This document shows, piece after piece, positions 9,834 to 18,901 of a DNA stretch of 32,549 nt; the first letter of the stretch is position 1, and the number at the start of each line of letters is the position of its first letter. The DNA is taken from NCBI GenBank assembly GCA_031268215.1, contig JAIRXP010000008.1, positions 1 through 32,549 of the forward strand, read 5' to 3'. The position numbers and the translations under genes were made by a program. This stretch comes from Bifidobacteriaceae bacterium (GTDB taxonomy: Bacteria; Actinomycetota; Actinomycetes; Actinomycetales; WQXJ01). The notes below the pieces were generated by a model. That model searched no databases, was not told the DNA's origin, and was given only the letters and a program-made list of their open reading frames with translations.

Positions 9834-10027
9834 TGAACGGCTCCTGGGGGTCACGAGTCGAGCCGCTGACGAGCAACCATCGCCCTTCAACGCCGCGACT
9901 AACGGTCGGAAGCAAGAACTGTAGCTTACGGGTCTGTCCCTCACTCGCCGGCCGTCAGCGTTATCACCCAAGGAGGCCCATTGACCAGGGCAGACGCGCG
10001 AGCGGCCAAGAAGCGACCCAATCCGAG

Positions 10028-10065
10028 CTCAGCCCCGCAATACTCAGCCCCGCAATACTCAGCCC
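10028..10065. repeat. 15-bp tandem direct repeat, 2.5 copies
   Basis: Unit CTCAGCCCCGCAATA occurs at 10028-10042 and 10043-10057, followed by a partial CTCAGCCC at 10058-10065. It sits between the CAP gene and the Rhs gene, and its partial copy runs into the adjacent hairpin. It looks like replication slippage in intergenic DNA. No function is evident. Confidence 0.85.
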
Positions 10066-10103
10066 TCGGGGCCCCGGGCCGAACCGGCCCAGGGCCCCGA
10101 GGG
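10063..10103 (-). terminator. Strong GC hairpin after the CAP-domain gene
   Basis: Arms 10063-10080 and 10086-10103 pair over 18 bp with one mismatch around a 5-nt loop (10081-10085). It begins nine bases after the stop codon at 10112, in the right place for a terminator of the minus-strand CAP gene. There is no clear U-tract, as is common in actinobacterial terminators. It separates this gene from the Rhs/immunity operon. Confidence 0.75.
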
Positions 10104-10111
10104 CCGCTGCG

Positions 10112-13100
10112 TCACCTGGCAGCGACGGTCTTGACGTCCGATTGGTTGGTGGCGGCCGGGTACCCGGCCAGCATTCCGGAGACCTGCACGTACACAGACT
10201 TGCCTGCGTCCGCCGAACCTAAGGTGTAGGACATGCCGAGCGAGCCAATCCCCTGCCGGACGGTCCGGCCATTCACGACCCACATGTAGACAACCAGGCC
10301 GCCAGCCGGGTTGGTCGTCACCGGGGTGGCCACCCGCAACGTTTGGCCAACCTTGGCCGTGCCGGTGATCACGGGCTTGGTGACGGACAGGCCCAGTCCA
10401 GTGATGATCACTGGATCAGACTGATTCGCCGCTGCCTCATAGCCCGCCAACGTGGCCGTTACGGTTACCTGAACGGTCTTGGCGGCATCGTCCACGGTTG
10501 GCGTGTAAGACAGCGCGTCGCCCTGCGTGCCGGACTTGACTTCTACGCCACCCACGGACCATGTGTATGTAACCGTGCCACCAGCGGGAGTAGTCGCCAC
10601 GGCGGCCACCGTCAACGCCTGCCCAACCTGAGCCAGACCCGTGACCACAGGTTTACCAACCGACAAGGTGCCGTTGGCGACCACCCGGGAATCCGACTGC
10701 TGTGTCGCGATCTCATAGCCACTCAAAGAAGCCGTGACCTTGACGATCAGGACCTTACCGGCGTCAGCCGGTACCGGCGTATAGGACCGCGCGGCCGTAT
10801 CCGTACCGGACTTGACCTCCTTGCCGTCCACGGTCCACACGTAAGTGACCGTGCCGCCGGTCGGAGTAGTCGCCACAACCGCCGCCGTCAACGCCTGCCC
10901 AACCTGAGCCACACCCGTCACCCCGGGCTTGCCAACCGACAAGGTCCCCTTGGCTATGACCGCCGCCGCGGAATCAGCCTCGACGGTGGCACCGCTGGGC
11001 AGGGAAGCCACGGCTCGCACATATATCTCCTGGCCCGCTTCCGACGCCACTGGAGTGTAGGACCGAGCGGCGTCATCGCGCCCCGTCTTGGCCGCCGCTC
11101 CGCCGACGAACCATGCGTACGTCACCGCGGCGTCCGCGGGCTTAGCGGCCACCGCGTCAACGGTCAAGAGCTTGCCAACTTGCGCTACGCCCTGAATTAC
11201 TGGCTGGTCAATCGACAGCAGCGGCAGCGACACGCCTGGCGTGACATACCCAAGGTCTTCCCGGATGACCACGGTCTGGTATCCATCCAACGAGACAGTC
11301 AATTCGATGTACGTGAGCAGGCCGGCATCCGCTCCGTCCGGCGTGTAGGAGAGGCTGGCCACGTCGGTACCAGAGGCGACAACCCGCTCACCGACGAACC
11401 ACTTGTAAACCACCTGCGCTCCTGGCGGGTCAGTGATTATGGGCTGGATGGTGATCGGCTCGCCGGTCACCGGCTGGCCCGAGGTAACCAAGGCCCCCAG
11501 GGCGATCTGCCCAGGTTCTACGGTCTTGGGGTCGGATTGGTTCGACGCTGCCTTGTAGCCTACGAACGAGCCTGTCACCCGCACTAAGACTGGCTTGTCC
11601 ACATCTGCCCCCACGGGCTTGTAGGAGCGCGCGGCCGCATCCGTGCCGGACTTGACCTCCACGCCACCGACCAGCCAGGTATAGGTCACGGCTCCGCCAG
11701 CCGGGTCCGTGGTGACCGCTGCCACAGTCAATTCCTGGCCCACCCGGGCGTCTCCCACCAAGACAGGCTTCCCAATATCCAACGATCCAGCGACAATACT
11801 GGCTGTATCTGACTGGTTGGAAGCGACCCCATAGCCCGTCAGCGCTGCCGTCACTTGAACAAGCACAGACTTGTTCGCGTCCGCTGCCACCGGTTTGTAG
11901 GACCGCGCCGCCGCGTCGGTACCGGACTTGACCTCTACGCCACCAACTAGCCAGGCGTACGTCACCGTCCCGCCCGCCGGTGTGGTGGCCACCTGCGCGA
12001 CTGTGAGTTCTTTGCCTACCTCGGCTAAGCCAGAAAGGACTGGTTTGGCGACCGTCAGTGTCCCCGCACTAATGATGACTTGATTGGAGGAGACCACCGT
12101 GGTCGCATAGCCGGGCGCGGATGCCGTGACTCGGAGCACAAGAGTCTTGCCAGCGTCCGCCGCCGCAGGGGTAATGGACCGAGCCGAGTCGCCGGTCCCG
12201 GACTTGGTCTGTGTCCCACCGGTCAACCAAGCGTAAACAACCGTGGCATCGGCTGGGGAGGTTGTCACCGCCCCCACCGTTATCTGCTGGCCAACCTGGA
12301 CCACGCCCCCAATAACCGGGGTGCTGACCTCCAAGTAACCGCTTGCTACGGTCTTGGCCGCGGACTGGTCCGATGCCGTGGTGTAACCAGCCATGGTGGC
12401 CGTCACCTTGACCACAACAGATTTGCCAACGTCCGCGGCCACCGGCGTGTAGGTCCGGACGGAGGCGCTAGTGCCGGACTTGACTTGAACGCCTCCAACC
12501 AGCCAGGCGTACGTCACCGTCCCTCCCGCCGGCGTGGTGGTCACTTCAGCGACCGTCACTTCTTTCCCTACCTCAGCCGAGCCCGACAGCACTGGCTTGG
12601 TCACAGTCAGCGTGCCGGCAAGAACAGTCTTGGGATCTGATTGGGCTTGGGCAGTCGTGAAGCCGATCAGGGTGGCCGTCGCTGTTACTACGATCTGCTT
12701 GCCAACGTCCGCGGCCACCGGCGTGTAGGTCCGGACGGAGGCGCTAGTGCCGGACTTGACTTGAACGCCTCCAACCAGCCAGGCGTACGTCACCGTCCCT
12801 CCCGCCGGCGTTGTGATCACTTGCGCGACGGACATTGCCTGGCCAACCTGGCCTGAACCGGTGATTACTGGTTTGGGCACAGTCAGGGCCGCTGGCGGCG
12901 GAGTCACGACTGTCGCGGTTGGGGATGAAACAACGGGTACAGAAGTGAAACCAGACTTGGACGGGGTCACTCGTACGGAAATGGTGTGGCCGGCATCGGC
13001 GGCTACTAGCGTGTACGTCTTGGAATTCGCCCCGACAGCCTGACTGCCGTCCCGCAACCACTGGTAGGCCAGCGCGGCGTCGGAAGGCGTTACGCCATTG

Positions 13101-14290
13101 GCGGTCGCGGTCAGCACCTGACCCACCTGCGCCGTGCCGGCAATGGTGACCGAACTGGCGGTGGCCTCGGCCGCGCTGAAAACCTTGACGTCGTATTGAT
13201 ATGTCCCATAGCCAGTGATTCCTGCCACTGTGACGTGGTAGGTGTCAGTCTGGCCGCCGGCCGGGCGGGAGACCACTCCAGCCGGGATTCTGACACCAAT
13301 GGCAGCCAGATCGCCGTAGGCTCGTGTCGACTTGACCTCTGGCACCAAGGCCAGCCCGCTGACTGTGGAACCATTCTTGGTGATGGCGACAGTCGCATTG
13401 GCGAAGCTGATAGAGCTGGAGCCGGTGGCCAAGGACCAGACAATCTGGCCGGTTCCGTGGTTGTCGTAAGTCATCTCGTATGGGAAGTAGCCTGCTGCCG
13501 GCCAGGCCTGAAGTTGAGGCGAAGACCAGCTATGCGAAAACGTATTGGTGAACGCGGCGTCCTGCTTGGTGTCCCAGTCACTCGCTGTGCTGCCGATAAC
13601 CAGCGCATTGCTGTTATCTGTCGAACCAGACCCCATGGTTTTGTAGCCTGGGGACAGAATTGGACGGCGGTGTCCCAGGCTTTCCACACCATAATCGGTA
13701 ACATATGCGGCCACAGCATCCGCGCCCGCCATCACGCCTGAAGGATAGCCTCTGGCATAAGAGATGTTGGATATTCCGGCGATTCTGGCGCCGTTGGCGT
13801 TGTAGCAGAGCCAGCTTGTTGGCGGAGTGTGGCTGATCGCGTTGTTGGCCTTGAACATCAAGGCGGCCCGTTGGGCGGCTGAGGAGGCGGCGGTGTTTTC
13901 CGTGACCTGCTCAAGGCCAGCCATCCGGCGCAGATAGTTGATCATGTCGAAGGTCGCGGCCTGGGCGTTCGCGCTGATGGTGCCGGGTGTGCAGGAACTG
14001 GCGGAGCCTGTCCAGCCCATCGGCACCGCGAGCGCCGGCAGGTAATAGTTGTGGTAGGCGGCGGCCACGGCCGCCTTGTCTTCCCGGTTGATCGTCGGGA
14101 TGTTCTTGGCCGCCGGGACCACCGGAGAGACCGCCAGTTGGGCTACCCGGCCAGGCGCTGCCTGAGCCGGCGCGGGCGCGGGTGCGGGTGGAGGAGCGCC
14201 GCTATCAGCGGCGGCGGGAACTGCTGGAAGACCGATTAGCGCTAGGGAAAGTACGCAGGAATATGCATTTCGCAAGAACCGGTGGTTCAT
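10112..14290 (-). CDS. Secreted CAP/SCP-domain protein with 11 Ig-like repeats
   Basis: 1392 aa. The start at 14290 has AGAGG eight bases upstream, and a Sec signal peptide follows (about residues 1-28, cut near AAA/DS). After a Pro/Ala-rich linker comes a CAP (cysteine-rich secretory protein/PR-1) domain at about residues 65-300. It shows INYLRRMAGL, a His in NAISHTPPTSW and the diagnostic GHRRPILSPG. The rest is 11 tandem modules of about 92 aa with the pattern P-V-(I/L)-x-G-x-x-x-V-G-x-x-L-T-V, PAGGTVTYAWLVGG, SGTDAAARSYTPVAADAGK, VTASLxGYxxAxNQSD. There is no LPXTG motif or C-terminal membrane segment, so it is either released or held non-covalently. Bacterial CAP proteins are thought to act at the envelope or in host contact, but the substrate is unknown. 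A hairpin follows the stop. The role is inferred only to this level. Confidence 0.88.
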   Translation of the reverse strand: MNHRFLRNAYSCVLSLALIGLPAVPAAADSGAPPPAPAPAPAQAAPGRVAQLAVSPVVPAAKNIPTINREDKAAVAAAYHNYYLPALAVPMGWTGSASSCTPGTISANAQAATFDMINYLRRMAGLEQVTENTAASSAAQRAALMFKANNAISHTPPTSWLCYNANGARIAGISNISYARGYPSGVMAGADAVAAYVTDYGVESLGHRRPILSPGYKTMGSGSTDNSNALVIGSTASDWDTKQDAAFTNTFSHSWSSPQLQAWPAAGYFPYEMTYDNHGTGQIVWSLATGSSSISFANATVAITKNGSTVSGLALVPEVKSTRAYGDLAAIGVRIPAGVVSRPAGGQTDTYHVTVAGITGYGTYQYDVKVFSAAEATASSVTIAGTAQVGQVLTATANGVTPSDAALAYQWLRDGSQAVGANSKTYTLVAADAGHTISVRVTPSKSGFTSVPVVSSPTATVVTPPPAALTVPKPVITGSGQVGQAMSVAQVITTPAGGTVTYAWLVGGVQVKSGTSASVRTYTPVAADVGKQIVVTATATLIGFTTAQAQSDPKTVLAGTLTVTKPVLSGSAEVGKEVTVAEVTTTPAGGTVTYAWLVGGVQVKSGTSASVRTYTPVAADVGKSVVVKVTATMAGYTTASDQSAAKTVASGYLEVSTPVIGGVVQVGQQITVGAVTTSPADATVVYAWLTGGTQTKSGTGDSARSITPAAADAGKTLVLRVTASAPGYATTVVSSNQVIISAGTLTVAKPVLSGLAEVGKELTVAQVATTPAGGTVTYAWLVGGVEVKSGTDAAARSYKPVAADANKSVLVQVTAALTGYGVASNQSDTASIVAGSLDIGKPVLVGDARVGQELTVAAVTTDPAGGAVTYTWLVGGVEVKSGTDAAARSYKPVGADVDKPVLVRVTGSFVGYKAASNQSDPKTVEPGQIALGALVTSGQPVTGEPITIQPIITDPPGAQVVYKWFVGERVVASGTDVASLSYTPDGADAGLLTYIELTVSLDGYQTVVIREDLGYVTPGVSLPLLSIDQPVIQGVAQVGKLLTVDAVAAKPADAAVTYAWFVGGAAAKTGRDDAARSYTPVASEAGQEIYVRAVASLPSGATVEADSAAAVIAKGTLSVGKPGVTGVAQVGQALTAAVVATTPTGGTVTYVWTVDGKEVKSGTDTAARSYTPVPADAGKVLIVKVTASLSGYEIATQQSDSRVVANGTLSVGKPVVTGLAQVGQALTVAAVATTPAGGTVTYTWSVGGVEVKSGTQGDALSYTPTVDDAAKTVQVTVTATLAGYEAAANQSDPVIITGLGLSVTKPVITGTAKVGQTLRVATPVTTNPAGGLVVYMWVVNGRTVRQGIGSLGMSYTLGSADAGKSVYVQVSGMLAGYPAATNQSDVKTVAAR
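12423..12535 (-). repeat. Exact 113-bp direct repeat, copy 1 (with 12699-12811)
   Basis: Bases 12423-12535 are identical to 12699-12811, an offset of 276 bp or exactly 92 codons. They encode the same stretch of two neighbouring Ig-like repeats of the CAP protein (ending in YTPVAADVGK), while flanking DNA of those repeats has diverged. This indicates recent in-frame duplication or gene conversion. Confidence 0.95.
12699..12811 (-). repeat. Exact 113-bp direct repeat, copy 2 (with 12423-12535)
   Basis: This is the second copy of the 113-bp identity described for 12423-12535. The neighbouring bases differ on both sides (t/c before, g/t after), which defines the repeat ends. Confidence 0.95.
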
Positions 14291-14602
14291 TAGGACTACC
14301 TCTTTGTCACGTCGTTAGCTAAGAAACTCGGCTGGCATTCGATAACCTTCCGAGTCCGCAAGATTCCAAGACCTTACTACCGCTTGAACAGCGCCTCACC
14401 TGGGACCATCACAATTGGTCTCCGTTTTAGGGGGTTATTACTCTGTGATTGGTACGGGTGCCCTCCGGGATCGCCGTTTGTCTGGGCCGCAAGTCCCGCA
14501 CCGGCGCCCCGGCGGTGGCCCAACCACGCCTCCGCGCCATCGCCTCAGTTAGCGCGTCGCGAACGCCTTCCGAGATGCCCGCGTCCAGTTTCCGGAATCA
14601 GA
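14291..14602. other. Divergent intergenic region between the CAP gene and clpB
   Basis: No gene is supported here. It must hold the promoter of the minus-strand CAP gene and the upstream part of the clpB promoter. A separated inverted pair ATCACA (14408-14413) and TGTGAT (14444-14449) flanks a T/A-richer patch with GTTATTACT. It could be a regulatory site or chance. No clear -35/-10 pair stands out in either direction. Confidence 0.45.
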
Positions 14603-14623
14603 CTTGAGCGTAGTAGACTCAAC
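14603..14623 (+). promoter_or_regulatory. HAIR-like operator (probable HspR site) upstream of clpB
   Basis: CTTGAGC-N7-ACTCAAC matches the HspR inverted repeat CTTGAGT-N7-ACTCAAG at 6 of 7 positions in each arm, with the correct 7-nt spacing. It lies 57 bp before the clpB start. In actinobacteria HspR, with DnaK as co-repressor, represses clpB and the dnaK operon through this element until heat or misfolded protein titrates DnaK. TTGAGC inside the left arm could also serve as a -35, but no strong -10 is evident 17-18 bases later. Confidence 0.8.
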
Positions 14624-14679
14624 TCTGGCAATGGACTTTCAATTGGATGGGGGCCTGTCCCCCAAGCAGGGAGGCACCT

Positions 14680-17364
14680 ATGAACATAGACAAGCTGACT
14701 ACCAAGTCAAAGAGCGCTCTTCAAGACGCCATCCAACAGGCCGCCGCGGCAGGAAACCCGACAGTTGAGCCGTCGCACCTGCTCAACGCCCTGTGGCTAG
14801 ACCGCCAGGGGCTGGCCCTCAAACTGGCCGAATCCGCCCACGCCCAAACCCAAGCGATCGGAACGGCGGTCCGGGTGGCGCTAGCAAATCTCCCAGCGGC
14901 ATCGGGCAACTCCGCCCAACAGCCCCAAGTAGGACGCCAACTACTTACGGCACTGGAAGAAGCCCAGAAACTAGCCGAATCCCAAAGCGATTCCTACGTC
15001 TCCGCGGAGATCCTGCTGATCGCGCTCGCGGGGCTAGAAGGACCCACTGGCCAGATCCTGCGAGACAACGGCGCCACACCGACAGCCCTGACTGCCGCCC
15101 TGCCAGAACTCAGAGGCGGGCAGACCGTAACTACCGCCAACCCGGAAGGTACATTCGACGCCCTGGGTCAATACGGCCGCGACCTCACCGCAGAAGCCCG
15201 GGCCGGCAAACTCGACCCCGTGATTGGCCGGGACCAAGAAATCCGGCGCGTCATCCAAGTACTGTCCCGGCGTACCAAGAACAACCCCGTGCTGATTGGC
15301 GAACCCGGGGTGGGCAAGACCGCCGTCGTGGAAGGCCTAGCCCAACGGATCGTCAAGGGCGACGTGCCAGACGCGCTCAAAGGCAAGCAACTAATCGCCC
15401 TCGACCTGGGCTCAATGGTGGCGGGGGCCAAGTACCGGGGCGAATTCGAGGAGCGCCTCAAAGCAGTCCTGGAAGAGATCAAGAACTCAGACGGACAGGT
15501 CGTCACTTTCATAGATGAACTGCACACCGTGGTGGGCGCTGGCGCCGCCGAAGGCTCCATGGACGCCGGCAACATGCTCAAGCCAATGCTGGCCCGCGGC
15601 GAACTGCGCATGGTTGGGGCCACCACTCTGGACGAATACCGCGAGCGAATCGAGAAAGACCCCGCGCTGGAGCGGCGCTTCCAGCAGGTATTCGTTGGCG
15701 AGCCCTCGGTTGAGGACACAATCGCCATCCTGCGCGGGATAGCGCCGCGCTATGAGGCTCACCACCACGTCACCATCGCTGATTCGGCCCTGGTCGCAGC
15801 GGCGACACTGTCTGACCGTTACATCACCGGACGCCAGCTACCAGACAAAGCCATCGACCTAATGGACGAGGCCGCCTCCCGCCTCCGCATGGAGCTGACC
15901 TCCAACCCAGTCGAGATTGACCAGCTTCAGCGCACCGTCTTCCGCTTGGAGATGGAGGAACAGTACCTGCTCGACACGGTTAAAGGTAAGGAGAAGAAGC
16001 TCGATGCTTCCTCCCAGGAGCGCTTGGCTAAACTCCGCTCAGCCTTGGCCAATCACCGCGAAGAACTGGACGCGCTCAAGGCCCGCTGGGAGACCGAGAA
16101 GTCTGACCGCAACAAGGTTGGTGACCTGCGAGCCCGCCTTGATGAACTGATCACAGCCGCCGAACAGGCGGAGAACCGGGGCGACCTAGCGGAAGCCTCG
16201 CGCCTGCGCTTTGGCGACATTCCGCCGGTTGAGGCCGCCTTAGCCCAAGCGGAACTAACTGAGAACGCGGACGATGCCGCCGCCACGGCTTCCGGAGTAG
16301 GTAACGGTAGCGATGGGGTTCCGTTGGTGCCGGATAAAGTTGGCCCCGATGAGGTAGCCGAGGTCGTTTCCTCATGGACCGGCATCCCGGCGGGTCGCCT
16401 TCTGGAAGGGGAGACCGCCAAGCTGCTGCGCATGGAACAGGTCATTGGAGAACGTCTGATTGGCCAGGCGAAGGCTGTGGCAGCGGTTTCCGATGCCGTC
16501 CGCCGGGCTCGCGCTGGCGTGTCAGATCCGGACCGGCCCACTGGGTCGTTTCTGTTCCTTGGGCCCACCGGCGTGGGCAAGACCGAATTGGCCCGGGCGC
16601 TGGCGGACTTCTTGTTCGACGATGAACGGGCAATGGTCCGGATCGACATGTCTGAATACTCCGAGAAGCATTCGGTGGCGCGCTTGGTCGGCGCGCCGCC
16701 CGGGTACGTTGGCTACGAAGAAGGCGGCCAATTGACTGAGGCTGTCCGCCGGCGGCCCTATTCTGTGGTGCTTCTTGACGAAGTAGAAAAGGCTCACCCC
16801 GAAGTCTTCGACATTCTGCTCCAAGTGCTGGACGACGGCCGCTTGACCGATGGCCAGGGCCGGACCGTCGACTTCCGCAATGTGATCCTGGTCTTGACCT
16901 CTAACCTTGGGTCCCAGTTCTTGGTCGACCTGACCGTGCCCGCCGAGGAACAGCGCGAAGCCGTCCTGGCCGCCGTTCGCGCCGCCTTCAAGCCCGAGTT
17001 CCTGAACCGACTGGATGACGTCCTGATCTTCGATGCCCTCACCCTCAATGAGATTGGACAGATCGTTGACCTGCAGATTGACTCGCTCAACCGGCGACTA
17101 GCGGGCCGCCGCCTGGCCATTGACGCCACCCCAGCGGCCCGCGATTGGCTGGCCCTTGAGGGCTACGATCCATCCTTTGGCGCCCGGCCCCTGCGCCGGT
17201 TGATCCAGCGCGAGATAGGCGACCAGCTAGCCAAGCGGTTGCTGGCTGGCCAGATCCGGGACGGCGACATCGTAATAGCGGACCGTCCCGCTGGTGGTGA
17301 CGCCAGCGGCGACACCGGCGACACCGGCGCCCCTGGTCCCGGATTGACGTTGTCGGTGGCATAA
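14680..17364 (+). CDS. clpB: ATP-dependent chaperone ClpB (Hsp104-type disaggregase)
   Basis: 894 aa from the ATG at 14680, which has AGGGAGG five bases upstream. A longer frame opening at 14647 lacks a ribosome site and adds 11 non-conserved residues. An N-terminal Clp repeat domain covers about residues 1-145. NBD1 has Walker A GEPGVGKT (about 208) and Walker B VVTFIDE (about 274). A coiled-coil middle domain at about 414-515 distinguishes ClpB from ClpA/ClpC. NBD2 has Walker A GPTGVGKT (about 628), Walker [13 protein letters not shown] (about 696) and SNLGS. There is no IGF loop for ClpP, as expected. It works with DnaK to extract polypeptides from aggregates as a cytoplasmic hexamer. The C-terminus carries a short Gly/Asp/Thr-rich tail ([12 protein letters not shown]). 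It stands alone and is convergent with prpC. A HAIR site upstream predicts heat-shock control by HspR, whose gene is not in the window. Confidence 0.98.
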   Translation: MNIDKLTTKSKSALQDAIQQAAAAGNPTVEPSHLLNALWLDRQGLALKLAESAHAQTQAIGTAVRVALANLPAASGNSAQQPQVGRQLLTALEEAQKLAESQSDSYVSAEILLIALAGLEGPTGQILRDNGATPTALTAALPELRGGQTVTTANPEGTFDALGQYGRDLTAEARAGKLDPVIGRDQEIRRVIQVLSRRTKNNPVLIGEPGVGKTAVVEGLAQRIVKGDVPDALKGKQLIALDLGSMVAGAKYRGEFEERLKAVLEEIKNSDGQVVTFIDELHTVVGAGAAEGSMDAGNMLKPMLARGELRMVGATTLDEYRERIEKDPALERRFQQVFVGEPSVEDTIAILRGIAPRYEAHHHVTIADSALVAAATLSDRYITGRQLPDKAIDLMDEAASRLRMELTSNPVEIDQLQRTVFRLEMEEQYLLDTVKGKEKKLDASSQERLAKLRSALANHREELDALKARWETEKSDRNKVGDLRARLDELITAAEQAENRGDLAEASRLRFGDIPPVEAALAQAELTENADDAAATASGVGNGSDGVPLVPDKVGPDEVAEVVSSWTGIPAGRLLEGETAKLLRMEQVIGERLIGQAKAVAAVSDAVRRARAGVSDPDRPTGSFLFLGPTGVGKTELARALADFLFDDERAMVRIDMSEYSEKHSVARLVGAPPGYVGYEEGGQLTEAVRRRPYSVVLLDEVEKAHPEVFDILLQVLDDGRLTDGQGRTVDFRNVILVLTSNLGSQFLVDLTVPAEEQREAVLAAVRAAFKPEFLNRLDDVLIFDALTLNEIGQIVDLQIDSLNRRLAGRRLAIDATPAARDWLALEGYDPSFGARPLRRLIQREIGDQLAKRLLAGQIRDGDIVIADRPAGGDASGDTGDTGAPGPGLTLSVA

Positions 17365-17454
17365 AAGGTCGCGCCAATGGGGGCTCCGGCGAAGCGGGCG
17401 GGCCGATGAGGCCGTGCTCGCGAGGCGGAGGCCGCGGCCGCTAACGGCGCGGCA

Positions 17455-18603
17455 CTACGCCAGCAAGAGCTCCGGTTCGGCTTGAGGACCGGATGGACGG
17501 ACCACCCGGCGTTCCGCCGGGCCGTTGTACTTGGACAGCGGCCTGATTAGCTGGTTCGCCTGGAGTTGCTCCATGATGTGGGCGGTCCAGCCAGTCACCC
17601 GAGAAGCCACGAACAGCGGCGTGAAGGTAGCTGTATCAAAGCCCATCAGGTGGTAGGCCGGGCCGGACGGATAATCCAGGTTTGGCTGAATTCCCTTGCG
17701 GGAACCCATCGCGTCATTCAACGCTTCGTAGAGTTCGGCCATATCCGGCCGCTCGCAGTGGTCTATCAGGCGGTCGAGCGCGGTCTTCATAGTGGGCACC
17801 CGCGAGTCGCCGTTCTTGTAGACGCGGTGGCCAAAGCCCATGATCTTGCGCTTCTTGGCGAGTGCTTCTTCGAGCCAATCGTCCGCCTGACCGGCGCCTC
17901 CGATCTCTTGGAACACGTCCATGACAGCCTCATTGGCGCCGCCGTGGAGCGGCCCCTTGAGGGCGCCGATCGCGCCAGTGACCGCTGAGTACAGGTCAGA
18001 TAGGGTCGATGTGATGACCCGCGCCGTGAAGGTCGAGGCGTTGAAGGAGTGCTCCGCGTAAAGGATCATCGACACGCGGAAGCAATCGACAACCACTTCC
18101 GGTGGCACTTCGCCAAAGGTCATGTACAAGAAGTTCGAGCAGTAGTCGAGGTCTTCGCGCGGCCCGATCAGTTCCTGGCCGCGGCGGCGGCGTTGATCGT
18201 AAGCGATGATGGCGGGAATCTGGGCAAATAGGCGCAGCGCCTTGGCCTGGTTGGATGTTGGGCCCTGGTCCCAAGCGTTGGGATCAGTGGTGCCCAGGTA
18301 GCTGACAGCGGTGCGCAACACGTCCATTGGATGGGCGGTCTTTGGAATGGCGTCAATGACAGCCTTGGTGTAGACCGTCATGGAGCGCTGTGAGCGCTCG
18401 ATCTCCGCGAAGACCTCAAGTTGTGCCCTGGTTGGAAGCTCCCCATTCCAGAGCAAGTAGGCCACCTCCTCGAAGGAGCATTGGTCCGCCAGCTCTTGGA
18501 CTGGATAGCCCCTGTAGAGCAGCGAGTTCGTTTCCGGATTCACGCTGGACACGGCAGTCGTGTCAACGGTGACGCCATAAAGGCCCTTGCGGATTTCGGT
18601 CAT
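17455..18603 (-). CDS. prpC: 2-methylcitrate synthase / citrate synthase family
   Basis: 382 aa, start at 18603 with GAGGA seven bases upstream. It condenses propionyl-CoA with oxaloacetate to 2-methylcitrate, the first step of the methylcitrate cycle. The citrate-synthase catalytic triad is visible: His220 in GPLHGGAN, His259 in MGFGHRVY and Asp310 in NLDYPSG. YAEHSFNAST and the RGYPVQELA start are typical of the short bacterial type I/PrpC group. Sequence alone cannot separate PrpC from a second citrate synthase with certainty, but divergence from prpD-prpB 299 bp away makes methylcitrate synthase the best call. It is oriented away from prpDB rather than inside a prpDBC operon. A tentative promoter is at 18763-18791, which would give a long leader containing C-runs. 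Confidence 0.92.
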   Translation of the reverse strand: MTEIRKGLYGVTVDTTAVSSVNPETNSLLYRGYPVQELADQCSFEEVAYLLWNGELPTRAQLEVFAEIERSQRSMTVYTKAVIDAIPKTAHPMDVLRTAVSYLGTTDPNAWDQGPTSNQAKALRLFAQIPAIIAYDQRRRRGQELIGPREDLDYCSNFLYMTFGEVPPEVVVDCFRVSMILYAEHSFNASTFTARVITSTLSDLYSAVTGAIGALKGPLHGGANEAVMDVFQEIGGAGQADDWLEEALAKKRKIMGFGHRVYKNGDSRVPTMKTALDRLIDHCERPDMAELYEALNDAMGSRKGIQPNLDYPSGPAYHLMGFDTATFTPLFVASRVTGWTAHIMEQLQANQLIRPLSKYNGPAERRVVRPSGPQAEPELLLA

Positions 18604-18677
18604 GAGCGATTCCTCTTTTCGGTGATGAGCCTCAAGGCGAGGGGATGCGCCTGGCTGGCCCAGTCGGCATTCAGCAC

Positions 18678-18734
18678 GGGGGAACCGGGGGAGATTTCGG
18701 GGGAACTCGCGGGGTGGGGGTTGGGGGTTGGGGG
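18678..18734 (+). promoter_or_regulatory. Seven clustered G-tracts (G-quadruplex-forming potential) between prpC and prpD
   Basis: Runs of 4-5 G occur at 18678-18682, 18687-18691, 18699-18703, 18711-18714, 18716-18720, 18723-18727 and 18730-18734. The last four are separated by loops of only 1, 2 and 2 bases, a textbook parallel G4 motif. It lies on the plus strand, which is the template strand for the prpC leader, so it could impede or regulate prpC transcription. Function is inference; the tract pattern is directly seen. Confidence 0.6.
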
Positions 18735-18762
18735 CTGGCCGTGTGGCCGGCCCGTCACATTC

Positions 18763-18791
18763 ATGCTAACACCCAAAGTTGGCAATGTTGA
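18763..18791 (-). promoter_or_regulatory. Candidate prpC promoter
   Basis: On the minus strand, TCAACA (18786-18791) and TAGCAT (18763-18768) are spaced by 17 bases, each matching 4 of 6 consensus positions. On the plus strand TTGACG (18788-18793) overlaps the same -35 and could serve prpD, so the divergent promoters may share this spot. Nearby AAAGTTGGCAA resembles, imperfectly, the sites of RamB/PrpR-type regulators (TTTGCAAA core). Confidence 0.3.
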
Positions 18792-18901
18792 CGCAAAAAT
18801 GTGAGCATGGGACGTAGCGAACTCCCCCATCCTTCGTTCGCTGACCGCCGCCGGGGTGCTTGGGCACCCCGGCCCGAGCACAGTCAGAAAGAAGGTTCCC
18901 G

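Noticed and set aside
9834..9971. TTG-initiated N-terminal extension of the Rhs protein
   Set aside because: No Shine-Dalgarno, and it would place about 45 residues ahead of a clear signal peptide. The GTG at 9833 has AGGAG at ideal spacing.
14384..14683. 99-codon plus-strand frame in the CAP/clpB intergenic region
   Set aside because: Covers the HAIR operator and the clpB ribosome site, has no recognisable protein pattern and no own ribosome site.
17365..17454. Terminator between convergent clpB and prpC
   Set aside because: The region is GC-rich with small self-complementary words such as GCGGCCGC, but no convincing stem with loop could be assigned.
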